From Alphaproteobacteria bacterium (lineage in GTDB: Bacteria; Planctomycetota; Phycisphaerae; UBA1845), in assembly GCA_028285105.1 (NCBI GenBank), contig JANQQE010000021.1:248001-312000 (forward strand): a stretch of DNA of 64,000 bases, written 5' to 3'. Positions within the stretch are counted from its first letter, which is position 1; each line of letters starts with the position of its first letter. Under the pieces are notes generated by a model, which saw only the letters and a list, made by a program, of their open reading frames with translations, was not told the DNA's origin and searched no databases. Positions 26,046-34,810 of the stretch are shown piece by piece. The position numbers and the translations under genes were made by a program.

Positions 26046-27704
26046 CTACCGCAGTTCGCCAGCCGCCCACAAGGCGAGTTGCTCGCGATTGATTTTGGCA
26101 TTGTGACGCACATCCACCGGAAACGACGGGTGATACAGAATTGTGCGGATCGATGCCGTTTTCTCATTCTGTTCGCCAATCTCAAGCAACTCGGCAGTCA
26201 ACGCTTGCTTGTCGACGGATTTGCCGCTTTCTGTTTCGACGCACAAGACAGGTTTGTAGTTTGGAGATTCGCCAACGCCGACGAGTGCGCATCGCCGAAC
26301 CCTCGGATGCGCATTGAAGATCGCTTCACATGGAATGGTAAAGAGTGTACCTGATGCGGTTTGCACCCGATGTGCTTTCCGCCCGCAAAACCAAAGTCGC
26401 CCGGTTTCGTCCAGGTACCCGACATCGCCCATCCGGTGCCATATCGTGTCACCTTCGAGAATCTTCGCCAGTTTCGTCGCGTCCGGCTTCCTAAAGTATG
26501 CTTTCGTCACGACCGGTCCGCGGACACAGATTTCGCCGATTTCGCCCGCGCTCAGTTCCTTGCATTCGGACCAGTCCGCTATCGGTTCATCCGAAATCGC
26601 AATAATCCGAAGTTCCATTCCCGGTAGCACCCGCCCGACACAAATGCCTTCGCCCTTCTCGGTCTGCGATGCCGTCTCTGAAATCACCTCGCGCGATTCG
26701 ATCGACGCCACCGGCAACGATTCGGTCGCGCCGTACGGGGTGAAAATGTCGGCGTCCGGGCTGACGATGTTTCGCAAACGCGCAAGAAGCGCCGGCGGAA
26801 TCGGTGCGCCGGCAGTTAGAATTCTGCGAAGCGTCGGCAGTTGAAAATTGCATGTCTCGCAGTGCGCAACAACCCGCGCCAGAAGTGCCGGCGAGCCAAA
26901 AATCTGTGTGGCCTTGTTGTCCACGATCGCCGAAACGATTCGCGTCGGATCGACCTGCCCGGGCAGCGACGGGTTCATGTCCGGTATGACTGCCGTCATT
27001 CCCAACGCGACGTCGAATAGCGCAAACAGCGGAAACGTTGCGACGTCCGTGTCCTTTTCGCCGCACTTGAAATACGACGCCAGGTAACGAACCTGGGCTG
27101 CAAACATGCCGTGCTCATACGCAACACCCTTCGCCGGACCGGTGCTGCCGCTCGTAAACAGGACCGCCGCAAGATCGACGGCTTGCACGTCGGCAGTTTC
27201 GAACGGTTCGCGATTCGCCGAACGAACGCCCTTGAGGCTCGCACCACCCCAGAACAAACGCGGCCCGACCGTCACGCACTTTCGCACGCTGCGAAACGAC
27301 TTGGCAAAGATGATCCGCGCGATGTGCGCGAGCGGTATGCCAATAAACGCCTCAGCTTCGATCTCTTCAAGGCAGCCGATCAGTTTCTTTCGACCCATGC
27401 CCGGATCGATCAAGACTGGAACCGCGCCGATTTTGAACAATGCAAACGTCAGAACAAAAAACTCAACACCGGGCTTGACCATGAGAATCGTGCGCATTTC
27501 GCGGTCGATACCATACTCGCGCAGACCCCGCGCAACACGATTGACCTCCTCATCCAACGCTACAAATGAAATAGAATTGCATCCGCGCTGTTCCAGGATT
27601 GCAGTCTTGTCCGGACACCGGAGCGCAGCATCGCTCAAAATATCTGCGACGTTGACGTATTGATCGGATGAAGACTGCACAACCTGGTCAGCCGCCTGTG
27701 ACAT
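26046..27704 (-). CDS. oleC: OleC-like beta-lactone synthetase (AMP-dependent synthetase family)
   Basis: A 552-residue ANL-family adenylating enzyme. The P-loop is LFTSGSTGPAKGVAYEHG (about residue 190), with TPYGATESLPVA and MGDVGYLDETGRLWFCGRKAH further on and a C-terminal lysine in HNAKINREQLALW. OleC converts a beta-hydroxy acid plus ATP to a cis-beta-lactone. The Ole-type core GPVVTKAYFRKPDATKLAKI and CEAIFNAHP fit this subfamily as I recall it. Its ATG overlaps the oleB stop by one base (TAATG), so oleB and oleC are co-translated. Confidence 0.87.
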   Translation of the reverse strand: MSQAADQVVQSSSDQYVNVADILSDAALRCPDKTAILEQRGCNSISFVALDEEVNRVARGLREYGIDREMRTILMVKPGVEFFVLTFALFKIGAVPVLIDPGMGRKKLIGCLEEIEAEAFIGIPLAHIARIIFAKSFRSVRKCVTVGPRLFWGGASLKGVRSANREPFETADVQAVDLAAVLFTSGSTGPAKGVAYEHGMFAAQVRYLASYFKCGEKDTDVATFPLFALFDVALGMTAVIPDMNPSLPGQVDPTRIVSAIVDNKATQIFGSPALLARVVAHCETCNFQLPTLRRILTAGAPIPPALLARLRNIVSPDADIFTPYGATESLPVASIESREVISETASQTEKGEGICVGRVLPGMELRIIAISDEPIADWSECKELSAGEIGEICVRGPVVTKAYFRKPDATKLAKILEGDTIWHRMGDVGYLDETGRLWFCGRKAHRVQTASGTLFTIPCEAIFNAHPRVRRCALVGVGESPNYKPVLCVETESGKSVDKQALTAELLEIGEQNEKTASIRTILYHPSFPVDVRHNAKINREQLALWAAGELR

Positions 27705-28639
27705 TACGTGGCACTTTCGGCGAGCGCCGGCTGAATGGCGTGAATGGGGTTGCGGTGTAGAAACTTGCGCACCAACGGCACAATCCGATCGCCGTCGTCT
27801 TCAAGGCAGTAATGCCCCGCACTTGGAAAGGTGTGGATTTCAGCTTCCGGGCAGCGCCTGCGCCATTCGGATAGAAAATCCTGATCGAACACAAAATCCT
27901 GCTCACCCCAGCAAATCAACTTGGGAACATGGGCAATCGTGTCGCATCGATCGCTGACCCACATGACTTCATCGTAGCTGGGATCGCCGGGTTTGAGCGG
28001 AATGTCCTGCACGAAGCGGCGCACCGCGATGCGATTCGACCACGAGTCATACGGAAATTTGTAACCGGCAGCCACCGATGGCGACATCCCCCGCGCGGGC
28101 GCCAGCACATTCGCCCCAACGGTGAACAAATTCATTCCTTGAAGCAGCAACGACGCCATCGGACTGACGTGGCGAACGAGCCAAAGCGCCGGTGGCAACG
28201 GTTTGCACTCCGGAAGACAAAATGCAGCCGTATTCATGAAGACCAGGCGGCTGACCCGCCCGACACGACGAAGCGCCGCCCCCATGCCGATCATTCCGCC
28301 CCAATCGTGCATCGCGAAAGTGACATTGCGTGTCAGTTTGAGTCCATCGAGAAACGACTCGAAATCGTCGATGCGGTTCTTGAGCGTATAGTCGTATTCG
28401 GAGAGCGGTGGTTTGTCGGAGAGTCCGCAACCGATGTGATCAACTGCGATCACGCGAAACTGCTTGCGGAGTTCGAGTACCAGTTCGCGAAAGTAAAACG
28501 ACCACGTCGGATTGCCATGCACGCAAACGATCGGTTCGCCCGCGCCTTCATCGATATAATGATAACGATGCCCACCGATGGTAACCCACCGACTCGTAAA
28601 TGGATAGTGCTGACGCCAGCACGCTTCATCCGCCTTCAT
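27704..28639 (-). CDS. oleB: OleB-like beta-lactone decarboxylase (haloalkane dehalogenase fold)
   Basis: A 311-residue alpha/beta-hydrolase. The oxyanion motif is HGNPTWSFYFR, the nucleophile elbow is HDWGG (Asp nucleophile, as in haloalkane dehalogenases), and the His is in AGHYCLEDD. In the Ole pathway OleB splits the beta-lactone into a cis-olefin and CO2. ATG 28639 follows GGAAG four bases upstream; a GTG at 28672 sits directly after the upstream stop. A haloalkane dehalogenase role cannot be excluded from sequence, but the neighbours favour OleB. Confidence 0.85.
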   Translation of the reverse strand: MKADEACWRQHYPFTSRWVTIGGHRYHYIDEGAGEPIVCVHGNPTWSFYFRELVLELRKQFRVIAVDHIGCGLSDKPPLSEYDYTLKNRIDDFESFLDGLKLTRNVTFAMHDWGGMIGMGAALRRVGRVSRLVFMNTAAFCLPECKPLPPALWLVRHVSPMASLLLQGMNLFTVGANVLAPARGMSPSVAAGYKFPYDSWSNRIAVRRFVQDIPLKPGDPSYDEVMWVSDRCDTIAHVPKLICWGEQDFVFDQDFLSEWRRRCPEAEIHTFPSAGHYCLEDDGDRIVPLVRKFLHRNPIHAIQPALAESAT

Positions 28640-28672
28640 GACTTCCAATCGCCGGCCGTTTCTTGACCGCAC

Positions 28673-29215
28673 CTATTCAAGATTCACTTCGACTTTGTAG
28701 CCACCATTGGTGAATCGGTAGATCAACGTGATCTCGTCGTCGCAGTCGAATACGAATCCGCGCGAAAGCAGTCGCGGTTCACCCGTGCCCAGTTCCTGAC
28801 CGGTCTCGACATCGAGAAACTTTCCACCGTCTGTGCCAATGACCAAACCATCCACGCAGTCGATCAATGCCGTGTCACTGCCTGCCGGTTCGATCAAACC
28901 GGTGGCTGCCAACCCGATCCGCTCAGTGAATAAATTCGCAGGAACGAACAAACTCCCCGGCGTTTCGTCGGGACCGTTGGTTCCAAGAAAAATTTGAGCC
29001 TCCAATGCCGACGAGGTCAGATTCAGGAGACGTAATTCGACCGTGTCAGCAACCGGTGTGGGGTTGTCCTGATCGGAATCATCGCCCGAACCATCATCGG
29101 GATTTGGTTGGAAAGTCAGATCGCATCCGGCAAAACACCCAACCAAACAACCCAAGACCATTGCAACACACATCGGCCCAAACGACTTTCCAACCCATCG
29201 GTGAAGTCTCATCAT
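28673..29215 (-). CDS. Lipoprotein of unknown function
   Basis: A 180-residue protein with a signal sequence and candidate lipoboxes LVGC and FAGC (KSFGPMCVAMVLGCLVGCFAGC). An acidic linker PNPDDGSGDDSDQDNPTP precedes a beta-rich domain (VELRLLNLTSSALEAQIFLGT). It contains no catalytic motif. Linkers of D, G, S and P after the lipid Cys are shared by several lipoproteins in this window. Its stop directly abuts the oleB region. Confidence 0.68.
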   Translation of the reverse strand: MMRLHRWVGKSFGPMCVAMVLGCLVGCFAGCDLTFQPNPDDGSGDDSDQDNPTPVADTVELRLLNLTSSALEAQIFLGTNGPDETPGSLFVPANLFTERIGLAATGLIEPAGSDTALIDCVDGLVIGTDGGKFLDVETGQELGTGEPRLLSRGFVFDCDDEITLIYRFTNGGYKVEVNLE

Positions 29216-29631
29216 CCCTATTCCTTTCCACCAGCAACCAAACCTGCCGCCCCAACGACGAATCCGTTCATCGACAAGCGTCAGTCAGTCAGATCATCAC
29301 CAAACCAAACAGGCCAGCAATGTCGGCCCGAAGTTTAGACGCAGACAAGGGTTCAAACAACTCGCATTCGTTTACGCTGGTACTGAAATAACGCGGATGC
29401 GGCACACGCTCAGATTGACCGAATGACGGCTTGGACGATATACTCCACCAATCGCTTGAAATGGGCTGTAAGCCTGCACTCAGGCAAATTACCCACCGCA
29501 GGATTTGCTGGTTATCAGGTATACGACGCCGGGAACGCGTTTCTCGTGAATTGATCGTCGCATCCATTCGACAGGTCCTTTTTAAGGGCCAATTGCGTTC
29601 GTTCGGTGGTGGCAATTCGGGAGTTAACTGT
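29216..29631. other. Divergent promoter region
   Basis: About 415 bases between a minus-strand lipoprotein and the first acyl-CoA dehydrogenase. The dehydrogenase frame stays open upstream to 29431, but that part (many Arg, no domain match) lacks the family start, so I treat it as noncoding. A CGGGAG ribosome-binding site at 29618-29623 precedes the TTG start. A clear promoter could not be picked out. Confidence 0.5.
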
Positions 29632-30777
29632 TTGTCCGATCGCGCTTTGGAACAAGACGAGTCGTTACTTATTCGGGCAGCCCGCGATTTCTCGCGCGCG
29701 GAACTGCTCGAACGCGATCGCAAGTGGGATCGACTGGACGGTAGCGTCACTGAAATTCTCCCTAAATTGGCTGAGATGGGAATGTTCAACCTGATGACGC
29801 CGGAAGACATCGGCGGACTTGGGTGCAGCTATCGCACTTACTCGGCGATCCTTCAGGAAATCGCCTACGCTTCGCCATCGACGGCTGTCACCATCAGCGT
29901 CCACAACATGGTCGGACTGGTCGTTGACCGTTTCGCCGATCCCAGCCTTCGCCGAACCTGGCTAGAACATTGGGGCGACTCAAAAAACTTCGGCGCGTTT
30001 GCTATCAGCGAAGCCAATGCAGGCAGCGATCCCGGCGCATCGCTAACCAAAGCCAATCGCGACGGTGACAACTTCGTCCTCTCCGGCGAGAAGATGTGGA
30101 TTACCAACGGGCTTACGGCACGGTGGTTTGTCACGTTGGCACGCACCTCGCCCGGTGAAGGCAAAGCCGGACTAAGCCTCCTAATGGTCGATGGCGACTC
30201 CAAGGGTATCGATCGGACCCCGATTCACGGCAAGATGGGAATTCGCGGAAGTGAGACTGCCGTCATTGCATTCGACGATGTTGTTGTACCAGCCAGCCAC
30301 CTTCTCGGCGACGAGGGGGCTGGCCTCTCTGCAAGCCTTACGGCACTGGATGGTGGACGCATCGGCATCGCCGCACAAGCGGCAGGTATCGCCCGTTCGT
30401 GCCTCGACGAAATGATCAGTTACGCCCACGAGCGAGAGCAGTTCGGAACGAAAATCGCCGGCTTCCCTGCAATTCAAAAGATGATCGCCGACAGTCACGT
30501 CGAGTTGGCAGCCGCCACCGAACTGATCGACTATGCAGCATGGTCAAAAGACTCGGGACGCGGCGATTGGGCGGCCAGTTCCAAAGCCAAACTATACGCC
30601 ACCGAAGCCGCCAACCGCATCGCCTATCGCGCGGTTCAACTGCATGGCGGCATGGGATACGTCAATGAATGTCGGGTCGAACAATTGTTTAGAGACGCCC
30701 GCATCACAACCATCTACGAAGGCACGAGCGAAATCCAACGCGTCGTCATCGCGCGGGAATTGCTCAAATCCTCGTAG
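29632..30777 (+). CDS. Acyl-CoA dehydrogenase 1
   Basis: A 381-residue FAD enzyme that introduces a trans-2 double bond in acyl-CoA. Family marks are AFAISEANAGSDPGA (FAD/substrate), HGKMGIRGSETAVIAFDDVVVP, YAHEREQFGTKIAGFPAIQ and LHGGMGYV...FRDARITTIYEGTSEIQRVVIAREL, where the Glu of YEG is the catalytic base position. TTG 29632 (preceded by CGGGAG at eight bases) gives the normal family length; the longer frame does not. It starts a seven-gene run of acyl-CoA catabolism on this strand. Confidence 0.9.
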   Translation: MSDRALEQDESLLIRAARDFSRAELLERDRKWDRLDGSVTEILPKLAEMGMFNLMTPEDIGGLGCSYRTYSAILQEIAYASPSTAVTISVHNMVGLVVDRFADPSLRRTWLEHWGDSKNFGAFAISEANAGSDPGASLTKANRDGDNFVLSGEKMWITNGLTARWFVTLARTSPGEGKAGLSLLMVDGDSKGIDRTPIHGKMGIRGSETAVIAFDDVVVPASHLLGDEGAGLSASLTALDGGRIGIAAQAAGIARSCLDEMISYAHEREQFGTKIAGFPAIQKMIADSHVELAAATELIDYAAWSKDSGRGDWAASSKAKLYATEAANRIAYRAVQLHGGMGYVNECRVEQLFRDARITTIYEGTSEIQRVVIARELLKSS

Positions 30778-30849
30778 TTTCGTCATTTGCGGAAATCTAA
30801 ATTGGCCGATCAGCCGCACGAGGCATAGCGTTAGATAGCGAAACGAATC

Positions 30850-32004
30850 ATGAACTTTGAATTGCCTGAAGATTTGAAAATGCTGCGCGACATGGCCCGC
30901 AAGTTCGCAGCCGACGAAATCGCGCCCAACGCCCGAGACTGGGATCGCGAAGGCGCCGTCCCGCAAGCCACCATCGACAAATTGGCCGGCTTGGGTTTCA
31001 TGGGCGTGCTTGTTCCTGAAGAACTCGGTGGTGCCGGTGCGAGCTATCTCGGTATGACCGTGGTCATGGAAGAGATCGCAAGGCAATGCGGCGGAACCGC
31101 GCTCTTGTTGGCAGCCCACAACGGCCTTTGTGTCGGCCATATTCTGCTGGCAGGTAACGATGCGCAGAAGAAGAAGTACCTGCCCGATCTTGCGACGGGT
31201 AAGAAACTCGGTGCGTGGGCGCTGACCGAACCAAGTAGCGGCAGCGACGCGGCTGCTCTCACGACGACAGCAGTCCGCGAAGGCGACGAGTGGGTCATCA
31301 ACGGCGCGAAGAACTTCATCACCAACGGCGTACGAGCTGGCACGTTCGTCGTGATGGCCCGCACCGATCCCGACGCACCGAAGACCAAAGGCATCAGCGC
31401 GTTTGTCATCGAGCGCGAGACGCCGGGATTGGAAATCGGACCGAAAGAAGACAAACTCGGCATGCGGGCAAGCGACACCGTTCCTCTCATTTTCGAGAAT
31501 TGTCGCGTGCCTGCCGAAAACATGATCGGCGAATTGAACGCCGGGTTCAAAGACACACTCCGCGTGTTGGAGCGCGGACGCATCACCATCGCGGCGCTGT
31601 CGGTCGGACTCGCTCGTGGCGGACTGGAAGAATCGCTCAAGTACGCCAGCGAACGCGAACAATTCGGCAAACCGCTCAACCGCCATCAAGCCATCCAATT
31701 CATGCTGGCAGATATGGCGATGGAAATCGACGCTGCCCGCCTGCTCGTTCGCAAAGCGGCTGTCCTTAAAGACGAAGGCAAGGATGCGTTAATTGAAGCA
31801 TCCACCGCCAAACTTTTCGCAAGCGAGATGGCCACCCGCGCCTGTCTCGACGCGATACAGATTCACGGTGGGTACGGCTATCTTAAGGACGTCCCAGTCG
31901 AGCGCTATCTGCGCGACGCAAAGCTCTGCGAAATCGGTGAAGGCTCCAGCCAGATCCAGCGACTCGTGATCGCACGAACATTACTTGAATTGCCCGGGTC
32001 ATAG
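30850..32004 (+). CDS. Acyl-CoA dehydrogenase 2
   Basis: A 384-residue acyl-CoA dehydrogenase. Visible motifs are [76 protein letters not shown] and [38 protein letters not shown]. The catalytic-base position is Glu (IGEGS), as in short-chain/branched-chain types. It is 72 bases after dehydrogenase 1. The three neighbours differ in sequence and probably in acyl chain preference (for example isobutyryl, 2-methylbutyryl, butyryl); which is which cannot be read from sequence. Confidence 0.95.
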   Translation: MNFELPEDLKMLRDMARKFAADEIAPNARDWDREGAVPQATIDKLAGLGFMGVLVPEELGGAGASYLGMTVVMEEIARQCGGTALLLAAHNGLCVGHILLAGNDAQKKKYLPDLATGKKLGAWALTEPSSGSDAAALTTTAVREGDEWVINGAKNFITNGVRAGTFVVMARTDPDAPKTKGISAFVIERETPGLEIGPKEDKLGMRASDTVPLIFENCRVPAENMIGELNAGFKDTLRVLERGRITIAALSVGLARGGLEESLKYASEREQFGKPLNRHQAIQFMLADMAMEIDAARLLVRKAAVLKDEGKDALIEASTAKLFASEMATRACLDAIQIHGGYGYLKDVPVERYLRDAKLCEIGEGSSQIQRLVIARTLLELPGS

Positions 32005-32034
32005 CGCACGTACGCTAACCCGTGGAGTACCTTT

Positions 32035-33204
32035 ATGGATTTTGATTTTTCTGAAGACCATCGGATGTTGCGCGACAGCGTGCGAGATTTCGCCCGCGCA
32101 CAGGTAGCCCCCGGTGCGCCCGCGCGTGACCAATCCCACAAGATCGAACCCGACCTGATCGCACAGATGGCTGAGATGGGATTGTTCGGCATCTGCATCC
32201 CGCAGGAATACGGCGGTGCGGGCATGGACTGCGTCGCATCGACGATCGTGGTCGAAGAAATTTCAAAGGCCTGCGCCGGAACGGGCGTGTTCCTCAGCGC
32301 CCACAACTCGCTGTGCGTCGATCCGGTATTAGGGTTTGGCTCCGAAGATCAAAAGAAAAAATATCTGCCGAAGCTGGCATCAGGCGAAACGATCGGATGC
32401 TTTTCGCTGACCGAACCCGGTAGCGGCAGTGATGCAGGCGCAGCCCGCTGCATGGCCGTCGAGCAAGGCGATTCTTGGATGGTCAACGGCAGCAAGATTT
32501 TCGTCACCAACGGCGCAGAAGCTGGCGTGATCGTGCTGTTCGCGGTCACCGACTCCGAAGATTCGCGCCATCGCATGAGCGCCTTCATCGTCGAGCAGCC
32601 GACTGACGGTCTATCCATCGCGAAACTCGAACACAAAATGGGCATCCGCTGCACATCAACGGCAGAGTTCCTGTTTGAGAATTGCGCCGTCCCCAATGCC
32701 AACATGCTCGACAAACGAGGCAGCGGTTTACGTGTCGCACTCACCACCCTCGACGGCGGGCGCATCGGCGTCGCAGCTCAAGGCTTGGGCATCGCAGAAG
32801 CTTGCCTCGAAACAGCACTCGATTACGCCAATCAGCGAGAGCAATTCAACCGACCCATCGGCGCTTTTCCCGCCATTCAAGAGAAAATCGCCAACATGTC
32901 GGTCGGCATCGCAGCCAGTCGAATGCTGGTTTATCGCGCAGCATGGCTTAAGGATCAAAACCGCCCGTATGCCTACGAAGCCGCCCAGGCAAAACTTTAT
33001 GCGGCAGAGGCGTGCAACCGAGCAGCCAACGCAGCCGTCCAGGTTTATGGCGGTTACGGTTTCTGCGACGACTACCCCGTCGAGCGTCTGTACCGCGATG
33101 CGAAAATCACCGAGCTATACGAAGGCACCAGCGAGATCCATCGCCTCGTCATCGCTCGCGGACTGCTCGACAGTTCTGCAAACGTTTGGGAAACAAATCG
33201 ATGA
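32035..33204 (+). CDS. Acyl-CoA dehydrogenase 3
   Basis: A 389-residue acyl-CoA dehydrogenase with the same domain order: helical N-terminus, beta domain with GCFSLTEPGSGSDAGAARC, KIFVTNGAEAGVIVLFAV, then C-terminal helices with YANQREQFNRPIGAFPAIQ and YRDAKITELYEGTSEIHRLVIARGLL (Glu base present). A GTGGAG site lies 10 bases before ATG 32035. The stop overlaps the next gene's ATG (ATGA), so it is translationally coupled to the 3-hydroxyacyl-CoA dehydrogenase. Confidence 0.95.
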   Translation: MDFDFSEDHRMLRDSVRDFARAQVAPGAPARDQSHKIEPDLIAQMAEMGLFGICIPQEYGGAGMDCVASTIVVEEISKACAGTGVFLSAHNSLCVDPVLGFGSEDQKKKYLPKLASGETIGCFSLTEPGSGSDAGAARCMAVEQGDSWMVNGSKIFVTNGAEAGVIVLFAVTDSEDSRHRMSAFIVEQPTDGLSIAKLEHKMGIRCTSTAEFLFENCAVPNANMLDKRGSGLRVALTTLDGGRIGVAAQGLGIAEACLETALDYANQREQFNRPIGAFPAIQEKIANMSVGIAASRMLVYRAAWLKDQNRPYAYEAAQAKLYAAEACNRAANAAVQVYGGYGFCDDYPVERLYRDAKITELYEGTSEIHRLVIARGLLDSSANVWETNR

Positions 33205-34064
33205 GTAGTATCGACAAAAGCAAACCGATCGGAGTCGTCGGAGCAGGCGCAATGGGCCGGGGCATCATTCAGGTTTTTGCGCAGAGTGGGTTTGACGTAT
33301 TGGTTCACGATGCCAACTCATCCGCCATCGAATCAGCACTGGCAACCATCGAAAAACTGCTGAACCGCAGCGTTAGCAAAGAACGCATCACGGATGACGA
33401 AAGAGATGCGACGCTGAAACGCATTACACCAGTCGGCAATGTTTCGGAGTTCAAATCCGTCCAGCTATTCGTAGAAGCCGCCAGCGAAAAACCGGAAATC
33501 AAGAAGACCATCTTCAAAGCGGTCGATAAGGTGCTTGCGGGCGACGCCATCCGTGCGACCAACACCAGCAGCATCAGCATCACGGAGTTGGCAGCCGTCA
33601 CCGGGAACCCGTCGCTCTTTATCGGCATGCATTTTTTCAACCCGGTCCCGGTGATGAAACTCGTCGAAATCGTGATGGGTCTGGAAACCAGCGACGCGAC
33701 GTACGACAAAGTCCACGCCCTCGCAGAAGCCGTCGGCAAAACTCCGCTCCGGGCCAACGATCACCCCGGTTTCGTATCGAATCGCATCCTCATGCCCATG
33801 ATCAACGAGGCGATCCTCTGCATGCAGGACGGGGTTGCAAGACCGGAAGCGATCGACGGCATCATGCAACTGGGGATGGCCCACCCTATGGGTCCGCTGC
33901 GATTGGCCGACCTGATCGGACTCGACGTATGCTATGATATTCTAAACGTCCTGCACCGCGATCTCGGCGAGGACAAATACCGACCGGCACCGCTGCTTCG
34001 CAAAATGGTGCTGGCTGGCAGACTGGGCAACAAAACGAAACAAGGCTTCTATACTTATGAGTGA
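33201..34064 (+). CDS. hbd: 3-Hydroxyacyl-CoA dehydrogenase (3-hydroxybutyryl-CoA type)
   Basis: A 287-residue NAD-dependent enzyme oxidising 3-hydroxyacyl-CoA to 3-ketoacyl-CoA. The N-terminal Rossmann motif is IGVVGAGAMGRGI; ASEKPEIKK, NTSSISITELA and IGMHFFNPVPVMKLVEI carry the catalytic His (HFFNP) and substrate region; C-terminal GFVSNRILMPMINEAI and DLIGLDVCYDIL are typical. ATG 33201 is within the upstream stop (ATGA), and its end overlaps the enoyl-CoA hydratase by eight bases. Confidence 0.95.
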   Translation: MSSIDKSKPIGVVGAGAMGRGIIQVFAQSGFDVLVHDANSSAIESALATIEKLLNRSVSKERITDDERDATLKRITPVGNVSEFKSVQLFVEAASEKPEIKKTIFKAVDKVLAGDAIRATNTSSISITELAAVTGNPSLFIGMHFFNPVPVMKLVEIVMGLETSDATYDKVHALAEAVGKTPLRANDHPGFVSNRILMPMINEAILCMQDGVARPEAIDGIMQLGMAHPMGPLRLADLIGLDVCYDILNVLHRDLGEDKYRPAPLLRKMVLAGRLGNKTKQGFYTYE

Positions 34065-34806
34065 GACAGCCCTCGAGCTTTCCATCGACAATGACGTGGC
34101 TGAAGCGACGTTCAAAACCGAATCCGGATTGAACGTATTGAGCAGCAGCGTCATCAATCGTATCGCCGAAGTTGCGAACGAAGTAAAGTCTGCGCCGAAC
34201 GTGCGGTACTTCATCCTCCGCGCCGAAGGCAAAGTCTTCGTCGCCGGCGCAAACATCAAGGAACTATCCAGCCTCGATGCGGCGGGTGCGGCGGAACTTT
34301 CCAACCGCGGCAACAAAGCGTTCGATGCGATTGCCGACCTGCCGTGCATCACGATTGCGCGGCTTCACGGTGCAGCATTGGGCGGTGGACTCGAAGTCGC
34401 GATGGCTTGCGATTTTCTAGCCGCGGTCGAAAACGCAAAGCTCGGCTTGCCGGAAACGTCGCTCGGATTGGTCCCCGGCTGGAAGGGTATTCAGCGCCTA
34501 AGCGCACGTCTTGGTATCAACCAAGCCAAGCGCCTGATGTTCTCTGCCGACGCAATCGCAGGCACGGAAGCGCACCAATCCGGTTTGATCGACATCCTCG
34601 CCGAAGACGATGCCGACCTGGATACCAAGATCGAAGATCTCATGCATCGCTGCAAACGAGGCGGCCCGCACGCCATCAGCCAGATCAAGCTGGCATTAAA
34701 AACAGGCGATGAAACGCGGGCCTTTGCGGCATGTTTCGATCACAACGAATCAAAGGAAGGCATCAGCGCCTTTCTCGAAAGACGTTCCACCAACTGGATG
34801 GAGTAG
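34057..34806 (+). CDS. Enoyl-CoA hydratase/isomerase family protein
   Basis: A 249-residue crotonase-fold protein hydrating trans-2-enoyl-CoA. The oxyanion region is VFVAGANIKEL, the first catalytic Glu lies in HGAALGGGLEVAMACD and the second in LGLPETSLGLVPGWKGIQRL. The usual PGxGGTQ is changed to PGWKGIQ, so specificity may be unusual; hydrolase or isomerase activity is possible. It overlaps the upstream gene by eight bases and is four bases from the mutase, indicating one mRNA. Confidence 0.9.
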   Translation: MSETALELSIDNDVAEATFKTESGLNVLSSSVINRIAEVANEVKSAPNVRYFILRAEGKVFVAGANIKELSSLDAAGAAELSNRGNKAFDAIADLPCITIARLHGAALGGGLEVAMACDFLAAVENAKLGLPETSLGLVPGWKGIQRLSARLGINQAKRLMFSADAIAGTEAHQSGLIDILAEDDADLDTKIEDLMHRCKRGGPHAISQIKLALKTGDETRAFAACFDHNESKEGISAFLERRSTNWME

Positions 34807-34810
34807 CAAC

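Noticed and set aside
25114-26106. 330-codon plus-strand frame opposite oleD
   Set aside because: Low-complexity, Arg/His-rich antisense frame of a recognised dehydrogenase; no ribosome-binding site.
30592-31698. 368-codon minus-strand frame opposite acyl-CoA dehydrogenase 2
   Set aside because: Shadow of a well-conserved enzyme on the other strand; long antisense frames are expected in GC-rich coding DNA.
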